Shown in pieces: positions 49,150 through 59,867 of a stretch of 64,000 nt of DNA. The stretch comes from Aurantiochytrium sp. KH105. Taxonomy: Eukaryota > Sar > Bigyra > Thraustochytrida > Thraustochytriidae. The number at the start of each line of letters is the position of its first letter. Position 1 is the stretch's first letter. A program made the translations under genes and the position numbers. The notes under the pieces were generated by a model that ran no database searches, was not told where the DNA came from, and saw only the letters and a list, made by a program, of their open reading frames with translations. Where the stretch lies: positions 62,001 to 126,000 of the forward strand of contig BGKB01000062.1 of NCBI GenBank assembly GCA_003116975.1. The letters are read 5' to 3'.

Positions 49150-51012
49150 CTAAATCGGGATCGCTACGTGGTGCAACAACTCTTGGAGGGTGTCACGATC
49201 GTTCTCATACATCCACGCGAGCCCAACGAGGGCCACAAAGAATACGTTCTTGAGCATTCGCTTGCGCCTCTTCCATGTCTCTTGGCTCGCTTCATCGGGG
49301 TCGGGACGCACGCGAACTTCTTGCAAAAGTATACTGATGGTAGTTCCCACAAGATAGGCAAACACCGTTGAGGAGAGCGTAATGACATTGTACGGCATGC
49401 TAAAGTCTGGAAGAGGCATGCTGACAAGAAGCGGAGCAGCATATTCGCGCATGCGGCGTCCTGCAACGGGACCGTGTGTGCCGCGCCCAAGTAAAGGCGA
49501 GGCAAGAGGTAAATCGCCTGCGACGACGCCTTGGACACAAAGGCCCGGCTGATGCGGGATTGAGTAGCTAGCGACTGCCGCAGGGATGTCAAAGCCGCGG
49601 TTCGGGTCCGGAGGAAAGTCCCACAATGGCAAAAAGGCTTGTTCAAACGCGTATGAAACGAGCACCGACGAGTCAGGGGCGACATCAAAGGTGAGCTCCA
49701 ACTGTGTGGGTGATCCATAGAATGAAGAGAGGGATATCACGGAGGCTGCGCCAGGACCCCAAAGATCCTGCGCGGGAACCTGCACCCCATTGACTTCAAG
49801 ACGAACAGAGCTTGGTCGCACGCGAAGATAAGCAGGCACCATCTCAAAGTATTGTAATCGAATTGGGTCCACGAAGTCGGAGGAAGTCGACAACCTTGTT
49901 ACAACGCCGCCCTCGGTACGACCGACGCCACTCGCAAAGCGCTCCGTGACGCGAACCAAGGGTTGGGGAGGAATCACAGGCGTTGTCACTGCGTCGTGCG
50001 GAGTGAGGTCTCGCAGGGCAAGTTTCCGCATTCTCGTCGCATGAGGCCCTAGAAAAGGTGTGCACGACATCTCGGTGGTTGCGTTTGAAACAGACTCTTC
50101 AACAAACACGCGCGAGGCGGCTGCCAAAGGACACTCTTCAACAGCCGTACGCATTGGCGCCAGAGTCGCGAGCTCTGCGTGAGCAGGAGCCAAGCGTCCG
50201 TGAGCAAGAACTACGCTCAGGACCAGTTCGACGCCCGGTGTTTTGCACGTTGCACTCCAGCCCCGTCTGCCGTCACACACGCGACGAAAGTGAAGTCGGA
50301 TCGCATGGTGGTCCGCACGAAAGATTTCCGTGGGTACCAAAACTTGCGCCAAGCCCGCGTTGCCACGACATGGGAGTAGTTTAAGCAAGGGCGCGAGATT
50401 TTCCGTGCACGACGCCTCGGACGAAAGCTGTCCGTACTGAAGGAAGAGTGTTTCGTCGGTCACAGTCTCGCTGGTGTTCAAGGGAGGCATCCCAAAGGTG
50501 TGGCGAGGCCGGGCGATCCGAGAGTCAACGATCGTGTCCAGCGACGCGCACGAGAGACCCGCCAGTGCAGCCGCAAGTGCACGCCATGCTTCGTCTGCAG
50601 ACGGGGCATCCTGTGCTCGCAGGAGCGCCCAAACTTCGACGCCCTGCGCGGCCGGGACGGGCGAGGCCCCCCATCGCTGTCGCCAACGGCCCTTGGAAAA
50701 AGTCATCTCCAGTTCCTCCACGTCGAAGCGGTCCATCGTCTGGCCGAACTGCATGGGGAACAGGTTGAAGTGTTCCCACGCAAAGGCGGGCCCCGCCGCG
50801 CTGGCCTGCTCCCAGTGCACCGTGAACTGCACGTGCGTCACGAGGTCCTCCCAGCCGCGGGCCCCGCCGCGGGGCGACGCGTCCCGGACCCTCCTGAACG
50901 CAGCCTCCTCCTCGAAGCTCTCGGAGACCGCCGCCGCCGCCGCCGCCGCCGCGACCACGCACAACGCAGCTACCGCGCCCGCCGCCGCGCGGGCCCTCGC
51001 GCGCGCGCGCAT
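49150..51012 (-). CDS. PIGT: GPI transamidase subunit PIG-T (Gpi16)
   Basis: A 620-residue type I membrane protein from the ATG at 51012. The first ~28 residues are Arg/Ala then Ala/Val-rich, an evident signal peptide. Lumenal landmarks match PIG-T: FNLFPMQFGQ, VEELEMTFSKGRWRQRWG, a LAGLSCASLDTIVDSRIARP stretch, then QLSSEASCTENLAPLLKLLP with the conserved Cys that forms the disulphide to PIG-K/Gpi8, and a PCRGNAGLAQVL segment. Near the C terminus a single membrane helix (VITLSSTVFAYLVGTTISIL) precedes a short Arg-rich tail. PIG-T stabilises the transamidase that attaches GPI anchors to proteins in the ER. It is divergently arranged with the mL46 gene, 400 bp apart. Confidence 0.95.
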   Translation of the reverse strand: MRARARARAAAGAVAALCVVAAAAAAAAVSESFEEEAAFRRVRDASPRGGARGWEDLVTHVQFTVHWEQASAAGPAFAWEHFNLFPMQFGQTMDRFDVEELEMTFSKGRWRQRWGASPVPAAQGVEVWALLRAQDAPSADEAWRALAAALAGLSCASLDTIVDSRIARPRHTFGMPPLNTSETVTDETLFLQYGQLSSEASCTENLAPLLKLLPCRGNAGLAQVLVPTEIFRADHHAIRLHFRRVCDGRRGWSATCKTPGVELVLSVVLAHGRLAPAHAELATLAPMRTAVEECPLAAASRVFVEESVSNATTEMSCTPFLGPHATRMRKLALRDLTPHDAVTTPVIPPQPLVRVTERFASGVGRTEGGVVTRLSTSSDFVDPIRLQYFEMVPAYLRVRPSSVRLEVNGVQVPAQDLWGPGAASVISLSSFYGSPTQLELTFDVAPDSSVLVSYAFEQAFLPLWDFPPDPNRGFDIPAAVASYSIPHQPGLCVQGVVAGDLPLASPLLGRGTHGPVAGRRMREYAAPLLVSMPLPDFSMPYNVITLSSTVFAYLVGTTISILLQEVRVRPDPDEASQETWKRRKRMLKNVFFVALVGLAWMYENDRDTLQELLHHVAIPI

Positions 51013-51414
51013 GGTCCTGCGCCGCGCGATCCGCTTCTGCTCGCCGCTCTTCTATCTTCAGATCGGGGTCCCCAATCTCTTGGGGGCCCCGTCGAAGGCG
51101 GGGCGTCCGGGCCCGTTCTCCGGCGGACGCGGGGCGAAGTCCCTGGTGGCCACGAAATAGCGCGGAGACGCGGCGCGGCGCGCGCAAGTGGGCTATGGCG
51201 GCGGCGCAAGTGGGCTATGGCGCGGCGCAAGTGGGCTATGGCGGCGCGGCGCTGTTGCGCGGACAGGCAGAGACAGACAGACAGACAGACAGACTGCCTT
51301 CGCGGAGTCGCGGCAGCGCGGAGACCAGCAGAGCGCGCGGCGAGGCGGGCGGGGCGCGGCGCGGCGCGGCGCGGCGAGGCGAGGCCGGCGGAGGAGCAGC
51401 GCGGGACACGGACC
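51013..51414. other. Divergent promoter region PIG-T / mL46
   Basis: About 400 bp of very GC-rich sequence with GGCTATGGCGGCG repeats (51188-51245), GACA tetramers (51270-51293) and GCGGC pentamers (51350-51375). Promoters for both flanking genes must lie here. Confidence 0.6.
51188..51245. repeat. Tandem GTGGGCTATGGCG-type repeat
   Basis: Three or four near-identical copies of a ~18-24-bp unit containing AAGTGGGCTATGGCG lie just upstream of the mL46 gene. Because the unit contains ATG it creates extra upstream start codons. Confidence 0.8.
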
Positions 51415-52722
51415 ATGCGCGTGGCGCGCGCGCTGGGCGGCGGCGCCGCGGCATGGCGGCACGGCGGCATGGCGCCGCGGCTGCGGCATGGCGCCGCCCG
51501 CGGCCTCGCGACGGCGCCGTACCCGAAGGCGGACGCGCCCGGCGCCGCCGTGGACGAGGAGCACTGGCGCGACCAGTACAAGGTCGAGAAGCTCATGCGT
51601 GACACGCCCGTCGAGAGCGAGCGAAGCCTCCGCGCCAAGGAGCGACTGCGGTTCATGGAGTTCGAGGCCTTCAAGAAGGACGCCGAGGCCGCTGGCCTCA
51701 AGATTGATGTCATGTGCGGCGCCGTCGTGGAGCGACTGCCCGTGATCATGCCCGACCTCGAAGACTGGGAGGTCGACATGTTCGAGCTCAAGGAGGAGGC
51801 GGAGCTGTACGAGAAGAAGGAGTACCCCCGGGAGTTTTGGACGCACCGCGAGAGGCCCATCCAGAAACAGAACCTCTGGGCGTACGACCTGCTCGACTAC
51901 GGCACCAAAGGCCGACTCGGCAAAATCGAGATCGACGATGAACTCCGAAAGGAGCTTGAACCCATGCTCGAAGAGTATCGCGCCGAGGAGGAAAAGCGCA
52001 TCGCCGACCTTGAGGCCGCACAACTCAAGGAGCGCGAGCTCAAGGCGTCCGGTAAGGCGGTCAACACCGTCGTGGAAGAGGAAGACTCCTCGAGCCTTGA
52101 TATTGATGAAAATCTCGACCTCAGCAGTGAACTGGACCTCGACATTAGCAACATTGAAATCGAAATCGATGAGGATACCACGCAAGAGATCGAATACGAC
52201 CTGAACATGGACGATGTTGACGCGGCCGGCCAGGGCTCGCAGCAGGACTTTCGCCCCGAACCGCGCATCACGCTCGAGGACAAGATTCACGACACGCGTT
52301 CGCTGAGGAGGAGACTCCAGCGCCGTCTGCACTTGTTAGTCAAGGTCAGGGACCCGGCGGATCCCAACGGCGAGCCCGTGTGGAGATTTCCCTTTGGGCT
52401 TCGCGACGACGGCGAGGAACTCTATGCTGCGGCCAAGCGGCATACTCTTGCACAGTGTGGCGAGGACATTGACCTGTACATGCTTGGCCGCCTTCCCGCC
52501 GGCTACCACTGGGTCAAGTACGCAGAGGCAGAGCAAAAGGAGCGCCAGGCTTACGGCGCACTCGTCTTATTTTATCGCGGCCAGCGCATTGAGGGCCATG
52601 TTGCCGCCAGCGATGACATTTTGGACCATGTCTGGATCTCGAGCGACGAGCTTGAGCAGATTGTTCCCAAAGCTGCCTCCGACCCCTACTGGTCGTACGG
52701 CCGCCACTTTATGGATGCCTAA
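51415..52722 (+). CDS. MRPL46: Mitochondrial large-subunit ribosomal protein mL46
   Basis: A 435-residue protein from the ATG at 51415. The first ~40 residues are Arg/Ala/His-rich without acids (MRVARALGGG onward), a good mitochondrial presequence. A charged helical region follows, with EYPREFWTHRERPIQKQNLW near residues 135-155. An unusual very acidic insertion of about 50 residues (about 222-272, EEEDSSSLDIDENLDLSSEL onward) interrupts it. The C-terminal NUDIX-like fold carries LHLLVKVRDPADPNGEPVWR, FPFG, AAKRHTLAQCGEDIDLYMLG and LPAGYHWVK, ending YGALVLFYRGQRIEG. mL46 proteins have lost the NUDIX catalytic box and serve as ribosome structural parts, usually paired with mL43/bL31m region. 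Confidence 0.85.
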   Translation: MRVARALGGGAAAWRHGGMAPRLRHGAARGLATAPYPKADAPGAAVDEEHWRDQYKVEKLMRDTPVESERSLRAKERLRFMEFEAFKKDAEAAGLKIDVMCGAVVERLPVIMPDLEDWEVDMFELKEEAELYEKKEYPREFWTHRERPIQKQNLWAYDLLDYGTKGRLGKIEIDDELRKELEPMLEEYRAEEEKRIADLEAAQLKERELKASGKAVNTVVEEEDSSSLDIDENLDLSSELDLDISNIEIEIDEDTTQEIEYDLNMDDVDAAGQGSQQDFRPEPRITLEDKIHDTRSLRRRLQRRLHLLVKVRDPADPNGEPVWRFPFGLRDDGEELYAAAKRHTLAQCGEDIDLYMLGRLPAGYHWVKYAEAEQKERQAYGALVLFYRGQRIEGHVAASDDILDHVWISSDELEQIVPKAASDPYWSYGRHFMDA

Positions 52723-53551
52723 AGTAAGTGTTGGACAACGATGATATTCTTTCCTTTTGGCTCTCGCTGCGTGCGGAGCTGCTCGGTGGTCGGCCTTGCG
52801 AGTGAGGGCTCCGAGGGTGCCATCGCTGCAGAGCAGCAAATAAATAAGCAAATAGTTTGCAATGCGTCTCGGCAAATTCTACTCCTTTTCCCCTCTTTTC
52901 TTCTCGTTATGACTACTCTTCTTTTTTTGTTTAACCACAAACAAAACTGAGTGTCGTTGATGTAATCGATTGCAATTGTAATCGACGATGCCCATAGCAA
53001 TTGATAGTCATCGATCGAGAGTTCGTTCGAGTGCTACCAACAGCCAAAAAAAAAGATAAGAAAGGCAAAATTGCCCATAGAGGACCCTCTGACTTGCATT
53101 CTCTGTGTTTTGCGGCTCGCGTGTCTTGTTCAACCGCGTGTAATCCTGTCATGCCAAAATTAAAAAAAATGTGTTTCACTACTCATGGTATGGAGCTTGT
53201 GACTGTGATTGTTGTCTGCCCGTCCCTAGAAGAAGCGTTTGCTGAGACCGACTGCGAGTACGTTTTGCATCAAGGATCAGAAATCAAGATTCAAGAGGGT
53301 GCAGGTGTGGTCAAGGTCGTTTGTCAGTCAGTTTGGGAGCAAGAGAAACTGATCGCGGAGTGTATTATGTAAAAGTTACGGGAAAAATTGGAACATCACG
53401 GACGAAATCAAGCAGGCGAAAATTAACGTGGATGAACTGAAAGCTGAAGTCCAAACCGAGGTCGAAAGTGTTTCAAAGAGGAAGGTGCTGGAATGAAGTC
53501 GAGCGGTGGCATGATGAGTGAACAAAACAAATTTATCTTTGAGTAGAAATC
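52723..53551. other. Convergent AT-rich intergenic region with a doubtful small ORF
   Basis: This 830 bp lies between the 3' ends of mL46 (plus) and the LRR-XKR gene (minus). It is clearly AT-richer than the genes. A plus-strand frame at 53001-53372 (123 codons) includes MELVTVIVVCPSLEEAFAET, which looks almost protein-like but matches nothing I know. I do not call it as a gene. Confidence 0.5.
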
Positions 53552-56500
53552 CTAGTCATCTTGGGGATTACGACGACCCTCAATGTCCTGCACCACTGCG
53601 TTGAAAACCTGCGCCGTTTTAATGGCCTCGAGGCCATCCTTGTTTCCAGTCCGAAAGTGCATGTCCGTGTATTGGTGCATCGGGTAGATGTAGACGATGA
53701 AGATGAGGTTGTAGGTGAAGAAAATCGCGGACATGAGGGAGGTCATTGCCACTGGATCAATGTTCTGGAAATTGACGTTCTGGCCGTACGGAATATGCAC
53801 ATCATCTCCCGTAAGAACGTAATCCGGACGAAACCAAACCGCTACCGTCACACCAGCCGCCTCGAGTGTGGAGACGATGATACCTGCAATCACGGCGGCT
53901 CGCTTGTCCCAGGCGGAATTGGCCATAAATGTGACGAGAATCGCAAAAAAACCACTGCGCTTCGATCGCGACGCCCACCAAATGAGAACGCGCAAAAGAA
54001 TCATACCAAAAATCATGGGGACCGAAAATCGCAGATCGAACATTGAGGTGATGAGCCCAATCGTCATGGCTCGAAAGCTGAATTGCAAAATGTGAAAAAT
54101 CCAGCAGGGAATGAGTCGCTTGAAGAGGGCCCAGCCTTCGAGGTTGACCGATGACCGACGCATGATAAACTCCTTATCAAAGAGATCCGCAAAGGTATTT
54201 CCCAAAACCACGAGCGAGAGCGCCACGGAGAGAAGCACAGCTCCGTTTGCAACGTCCGAGTCGCCGCCAGGACGGCTGATCTCGTGCACAAGGAAGATGA
54301 TTTGCAGAAACGCCTGCGGACCTGACTCGCCAGCCACCTCAACGACGCGAATGCTACCAAAGCGGACAGTCGTCTCGTTTAGCTCCCACGAACGGTATGC
54401 CTCGGCAGCGACGCGAAGCTGACAGAGCGAGAGAAGTGCATTTTTGACGCGCGACCACAGACTCCTGTCCTCCACCTTCCAAGGAGTAGACATGAACACC
54501 ATCATGTACAGCGTGGGCAGAACCAAGAATGTCAGAGCAAAGGCAAACCATACAAAGGAGAGCTCATCCTGATACGCCTCCGTAAACATTTGCTCAACGA
54601 CCAAAATATCTGTAGCCAGATCAAACCAGTTCATGACAACCGCAAAGACGAGCATGACGATGGAAAAGCTCGTCACAGTTTCGGAAATGGCAATCTTGAC
54701 GCCGAAGGAATCAAGGGATCCCTTGGCAATCTGCGTGCCACCCGTGGAGATGAGCAGCTCCACCTGGGACTTGCCCGTCGCGCCGCGCCTGTTAGCCCGC
54801 TTGAGCCAGCCATCTGTGGCGGTCTTGTCTCCGATCGGGTTCTCATCGAGCTCCAGCGTCTTGAGAGACGTGTTCTTTTCAGAGGCCAACACAAAGCCCA
54901 AGAGCTCAGCCCCGCGATCGCCAACCGCGTTACGGGACAAATTGAGGTGCACCAGCGTCGAGTTGCTCTTGAGCCCCTCGCTGACATCCACGGCGCCAAC
55001 ATCGCCAATGTTGTTACCGTCAAGCGACAGCGTCTCCAGCGAGGTGTTGGTAGCAAGCATCTGACCAATGGCAGCCCCGCATGCATCGTCGAGTTTATTG
55101 CGCGCCACGTCGAGCTCAAAGAGAGTCTCTGACCCAGCGATTGCTTCTACAAAGGGAACAAAGCCACGGGCGTCAAAGATGTTGTCCTGCAGATGCAACT
55201 TTTGCAAGGGCAGCTCCTTTTCCGCAATACTCTGGCCCAACGCCTCGAGACCTGGGTTTCCGATGTTGTTCATGTTCAGACGCAACCTTCGCAGGGCCGT
55301 GTCATTGTGCATTCCAGCGGCCAGCGCTTCCACGCCCGTGTTCCCAAGACGGTTACGCTGAATCCAGAGCGTCTTGAGCGTATGATTCTGGGCAAGTGCA
55401 GCACCCAGCACTTCGCCTCCTTGCGCGGTGATCTCGTTGTCGCCCACCATAAGTTCCTCGAGAACGATGTTCCGCTTGAGCGCCTCTGCCAAGCACTCGA
55501 GACCCGCAGTGCCAATGTGATTGTTGTGCAAATCGAGATGCAGCAGACAAAAGTTCTCGGCCAGAGCTGGACCCAGCGAGCTGCACATTTCATGCGACAA
55601 TTTGTTGCCGGAGAGGTCAAGTTTGACCAGCGCAGCGTTGGCCTGGATCATGTGCTTTCCAAGGTAGCCGTGCGTATCGTTGAACCCGCAATCCTGGGCG
55701 ATAAAGGTTGTTACCGTGCCGCACTCCTGAACGCCAACGCACAGCGCCGCAAGGCCCATGTGCCGAATTCTTTTGTTGCTATCCAAGTTGACGACCTTGA
55801 GTGATGTACAGCTACGAATGGCGTAGCCAAGAGCGATGGCGTGATCGTCGGTGAGCTGGCAATCTTGAATCAAAATAGCTCGAACCGTCGGTTCATACTT
55901 TTCAATGTACCATACAAGGACATGAAAGGCAGGCAGCGGGATGCGTTGCCCAAAAATGTACACCTGCCCAAGTTCGGTTTTGGCGTCGGGGTCGTCATCG
56001 AGAAAGTCATTGAAAACCTCAACGCGGACTTCCCGTAGCTCGACGCCATCGAGCTCTGCATCGCCGTTGTCGTCACTGTTATCGTCATCGTCTGCCGGTC
56101 TATTCACATTGTCGAAGCGTGTGGAAACCTCATTGCTATCGTCGTAGTCGGCATAGTCTTCGTCGTTGTCACCGTCGTCTCCACCGTCGGTATCGTCCGG
56201 GCCGAGATCATCAAGCTCCTCGGCCGTGGCGCCTTCCTCATGCTCTACGCCTTTACTGTGCAGATACTCTAGAACAGGCAGCAGCGACTTGCGCAGCTTG
56301 TGATCCGCGCGAAGCTTCCTCAAGCGCTTGATGGCATGGTGCAGAGTGAGGTCCTTGATGACGGACGCGTCAAATTGCGTATCCTCGAACTCGAACGGCT
56401 TGCCGCCGCCGTCTGCGCCGTCGCCCTGCGCTCTGCGAAGCTGCGTTCGTCCTCCCTCTCGCACGTTAGCACAACACGTGGTGTTTCGTGGTCTTCTCCC

Positions 56501-56591
56501 TCTCCCTGACAGGACAGCCGCCCCAACTTACCAGCGGGTCGACGACCAGCTCGGCGGCGCTCACCACCACCTCAGCAAGGTCAGACGCCAT
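53552..56591 (-). CDS. Leucine-rich-repeat protein fused to an XK-related (scramblase-like) membrane domain, two exons
   Basis: Exon 1 is 56591-56532 (MASDLAEVVVSAAELVVDPL) and exon 2 is 56440-53552, joined across a 91-bp phase-0 intron with donor GTAAGT, a CTAAC branch-like site and acceptor CGCAG. The 982-residue product has an acidic N-terminal part (about 100-150), then about 12 leucine-rich repeats of the ribonuclease-inhibitor type (about 205-562; LVKLDLSGNKLS, LLHLDLHNNHIG, LKTLWIQRNRLG). From about 605 there are 8-10 membrane helices: NWFDLATDILVVEQM, then VVEVAGESGPQAFLQIIFLV and LLSVALSLVVLGN. That E-x-x-PQ-x2-LQ segment is the hallmark of XK-related proteins. Animal XKR4/8/9 scramble phospholipids, exposing phosphatidylserine. 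Joining LRRs to such a domain is unusual. Function is inference. Confidence 0.87.
56441..56531 (-). other. Intron in the LRR-XKR gene
   Basis: Minus-strand donor CTG|GTAAGT at 56532/56531, branch-like CTAAC at 56469-56465 and acceptor CGCAG ending at 56441. Removing its 91 bp joins an ATG-started 20-codon exon in phase 0 to the main frame, which otherwise lacks an ATG before its acidic region. Confidence 0.88.
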
Positions 56592-57913
56592 GACTCCTCC
56601 TCGACCTCCTCCCCCTTGTCCTCCTCAACGCGGGCGCGCAGCGCGCCTTCTCGCCGCGTCTCCCGCCGCGCGTCTTCGCGCAGCGAGCGCCGTCCGTCCC
56701 CCTCGCCCCACCGCGGTCTGCCTTGCCCTTTCGCGATGCTGTTCTGCGTCGCGGCCTCGCCGGCCTCGACGGCCAGCGCGTGCACGCGCGTCCAGTTCGG
56801 GCCGCCGCCGCACCGGACCCGGTGCCGCCCTCATGGCATTCTCGCATTTGTATGCGCCGTGTCCGGTGCACGTGGGACCCGCACGTGCGCGCTGGGAGCT
56901 ACGCAAAAGCGCGCACAAGGTTTCGCGAGACGAGTCGAGTCGAGTCGAGCCGCGTCGGAGGCGAGCGGAGCCCAGCTCGAGGCCGGGCGCGAGGCAGGCC
57001 GTGCGCGCGGCGGCGGCAGGTGCTGCCGGGTTTTCTGGCTACCGGGCTGGAGCGCGGGGCGCCGGAGGGCGCGGCGGCAGCGGCGGCTCCGGCCGGGTCG
57101 TTTTAGCGCGAGGGCTTTACTTTTTTTATACAAGTAAGTAAAAGAAAGAGACAGTAAAAGAAAGAGGTAAAAAAGGCAACGGGGGCAAAAGGCAAGGTGA
57201 GCGGGAGGGAGAGCGAGCGAGCAGCCGAGGGAAGGCGGGCACGTCGGGCGATGTCATCGGGCGATGTCGTCGAGCGAGAAGCTAGCTGGCCAGATCGATC
57301 TGCGGAATGATGCCGCGAGGTGGCTGAGAGAGAACTTGTAAACGAAAAGTCGTTGTGTATGTAGAATCTGCAAACCTCAACATCGACAAATACGTACAGC
57401 GTCAGCATGCCATGATGACGAAGGAAGTTTTTAATAATACAAGCCAGCGAAAGTAAAATAATGACTTGTGAGGCACATGCTCTTCGTTTTCAGGTTTTGT
57501 TGAGCTGTTTCTCCCAAGCACATGGCCGTGAAGAAAAACAAAACAAAACAACACAAAACAAAACAAAACAAAACAAAACAAAACAAAACAAAACAAAACA
57601 CCGGTTGATCGCATATCCAAGCTCTACAACGACTGCTATACACCACCAAAAAAACAAGTATACTTGGATACAAGAACAAGAACAAACGGCACCTGTGCCT
57701 TCTTCTCTCCAACGACGTTCTCGATTCGATGATGCAAGTAACACCACTGCAAATGGCAAAAAAAACTCAAATTCCGCACCCGTGTCACCCAAGGTACACG
57801 GGATAATTTGGACAAACGGATGTAGGCTTGCCTCCGAGGCACCTCTCCATTCTTTTTGCAAGACAGCTTTATGTATCCCCGTGCAAGAAAAAGGCAACTC
57901 CCCCAAGATCGTC
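56592..57913. other. Divergent region upstream of the LRR-XKR and Wee1-like genes
   Basis: A GC-rich part (56592-57110) with CGAGT pentamers (56931-56950) and an abrupt switch to AT-rich sequence (57110-57900). It includes the AAAAC repeat. The Wee1-like frame is open from 57461, so part of this may be its 5' untranslated region or a coding leader. Confidence 0.5.
57537..57600. repeat. (AAAAC)n pentanucleotide repeat
   Basis: About 12 AAAAC units, one with AACAC. It sits in the open frame upstream of the Wee1-like kinase, where it would code KQNKT repeats, but is more likely untranslated. Confidence 0.95.
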
Positions 57914-59834
57914 ATGATCCTGCACAAGCCCAGCCGCATCCCCACGCTCCGCGAAGTAAACCTTCCAAAAAAGACGACGAAGAGCACGGCCTCTCCCTCG
58001 GCCTCCTCCCCGCCATCTCTCCGCAGCCCTCCCCGCGCGCCTGCATCGCCGCCTTCCCCCGCGCTTCCGCCTCCTGCCCGCGAGATTTTTCCCTCGCCGT
58101 CCTCGCGTGCTCGCCGGCCGCCCTCGCTCGCTCGCTCGCTCGCCTGGGCCTCTCCGCCTCGCAGCGGCCTCGCGCCCGCGCCGGGTGGCTGGGCCCGCGC
58201 CCGGCCGCGCCTGCGCTCGCGCTCGGCCTGCGCTCGCGCCGCGCCCGGCGTCGCGGCGGCGCGGCCGTTGGGCAGGTCGATCGATGCGGAGATTGTTGAC
58301 CACGATGATGATGATGGCGCCGCTGATGACGAGATGCTGCCGACCACGCCCTGCTCCGCCTCCGCCCCGCGCGGCGCGGCCGGGCCCGCGGCGCCGCCCG
58401 CGCCGCGCCGCGCTCCTCCCGCGCGGCGGGGCGGCCGGCGAGCCCGCCCGCCTGCCTGCCCGCATGGCCCGGCGGCGCAGGNNNNNNNNNNNNNNNNNNN
58501 NNNNNNNNNNNNNNNNNCCTCGACCTCGACCTCGACCTCGACCTCGACCTCGACCTCGACCTCGACCTCGACCTCGAGCGGGACCCCGACGACGACCTCG
58601 AGCGCCACGCCCGCCGGGGCCGCCGCGGACGGCGTGCCGCGCGCGGGGCAGCGCCCGCGCGCCCTGCGGTCGGCGCTGCGCAGGCCGGCGGCGGACCACC
58701 GCATGGACGTCGAGGACGGCGGCCTGCTGCCCGAGACCGGGGCCGAGGAGCCCGCCAGGGTGACCTGGGCTGCCGCCGCGGCTCCGGGCGGGCCCGCTCG
58801 AGCCGCGGCCGCGGCCGCTCGCCGCAGGGGCGGCGAGCAAGGCGCCAAGAGACCCACTTCCGCCTCCTCGGGCCCGCGCTGCGGACCGGCGTCGCGCCGC
58901 AGACGCAGAAGCGGCAACGCCAAGGAGTTCTCGCAGCCCATGGACCGCAGCAGCAAGAAGGCCGCCTTGTCGTCCTCGGCATCCACCACATCCTTGTCGA
59001 GCGAAATGGACGTTTCGTCGGACACCGTGCCGCCCATCGAGGTCGCCGACGACGGCCCGCGAGACGCGGCCTTCATCACACGAGCAGGCGCGCATCTCCA
59101 GCCGTTTACGACGCCGGCGTTCACGCCCGATTCCACCTCGCCGACCTTGGCGAGTCTCGGCAGCGCAAGCGCCGTCGCTGACCACCGCATTAGGCGCTCG
59201 CAGAGTGAACATCGACCCACGCCAGAGCCGAGAGCCTTTCAGAGACCCGGCGAACTCCGGCGGAAATGCCACACCGTCCCTCGCGGACACGTCGGTTACA
59301 CGCCACGACCGCCACCTCCCCCGACCCCGCACCGCATGGCGTTTACCATCGGACGCACGCTGCGTAGCTCAACAACAGCACGCCGTGATTTGCGACGCAT
59401 GTCGCCGCACACCGGTCTTGGGAGCGAATCCCCCATCTCTCCGCTTGTGACGGATGACACATGTATCATTGTTGTGCCCAAATATGCCTTGCCGGCAACG
59501 GCCAGTCAACAAACGAAAAGATCTTGTCAACGATTGCCGGGATCTGCTTCTGCCACCGCTTCCTCGTCACAAGTCCCACAACTTCGATTTTTGCGCAACA
59601 TTGGCGCGGGCAATTTCGCATCCGTGTCCCTGGTTGAAGAGGTCTTTGACGATGCAGAAGAGGACCAGGACAAGAACCAAGACCAGGACCAGGACCGGGA
59701 GGTGACTGATGCCGCCCCCAAGGCGCAACAACGCTCCCGAAGACGTGGTGGTATGCCCCCGCGATCATCCTTCAAGGCAAGACCTGCCTCAGAAAGGTCT
59801 TTGCGCGGACAGCAGCAGCAGCAGCAGCAGCAAC

Positions 59835-59867
<33 letters not shown>

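Noticed and set aside
53001-53372. Possible 123-residue gene
   Set aside because: AT-rich convergent intergenic position, odd composition in the first half and no known domain; kept only as a note.
57490-59220. 576-codon minus-strand frame
   Set aside because: Antisense to the disordered part of the Wee1-like gene and spans the N gap.
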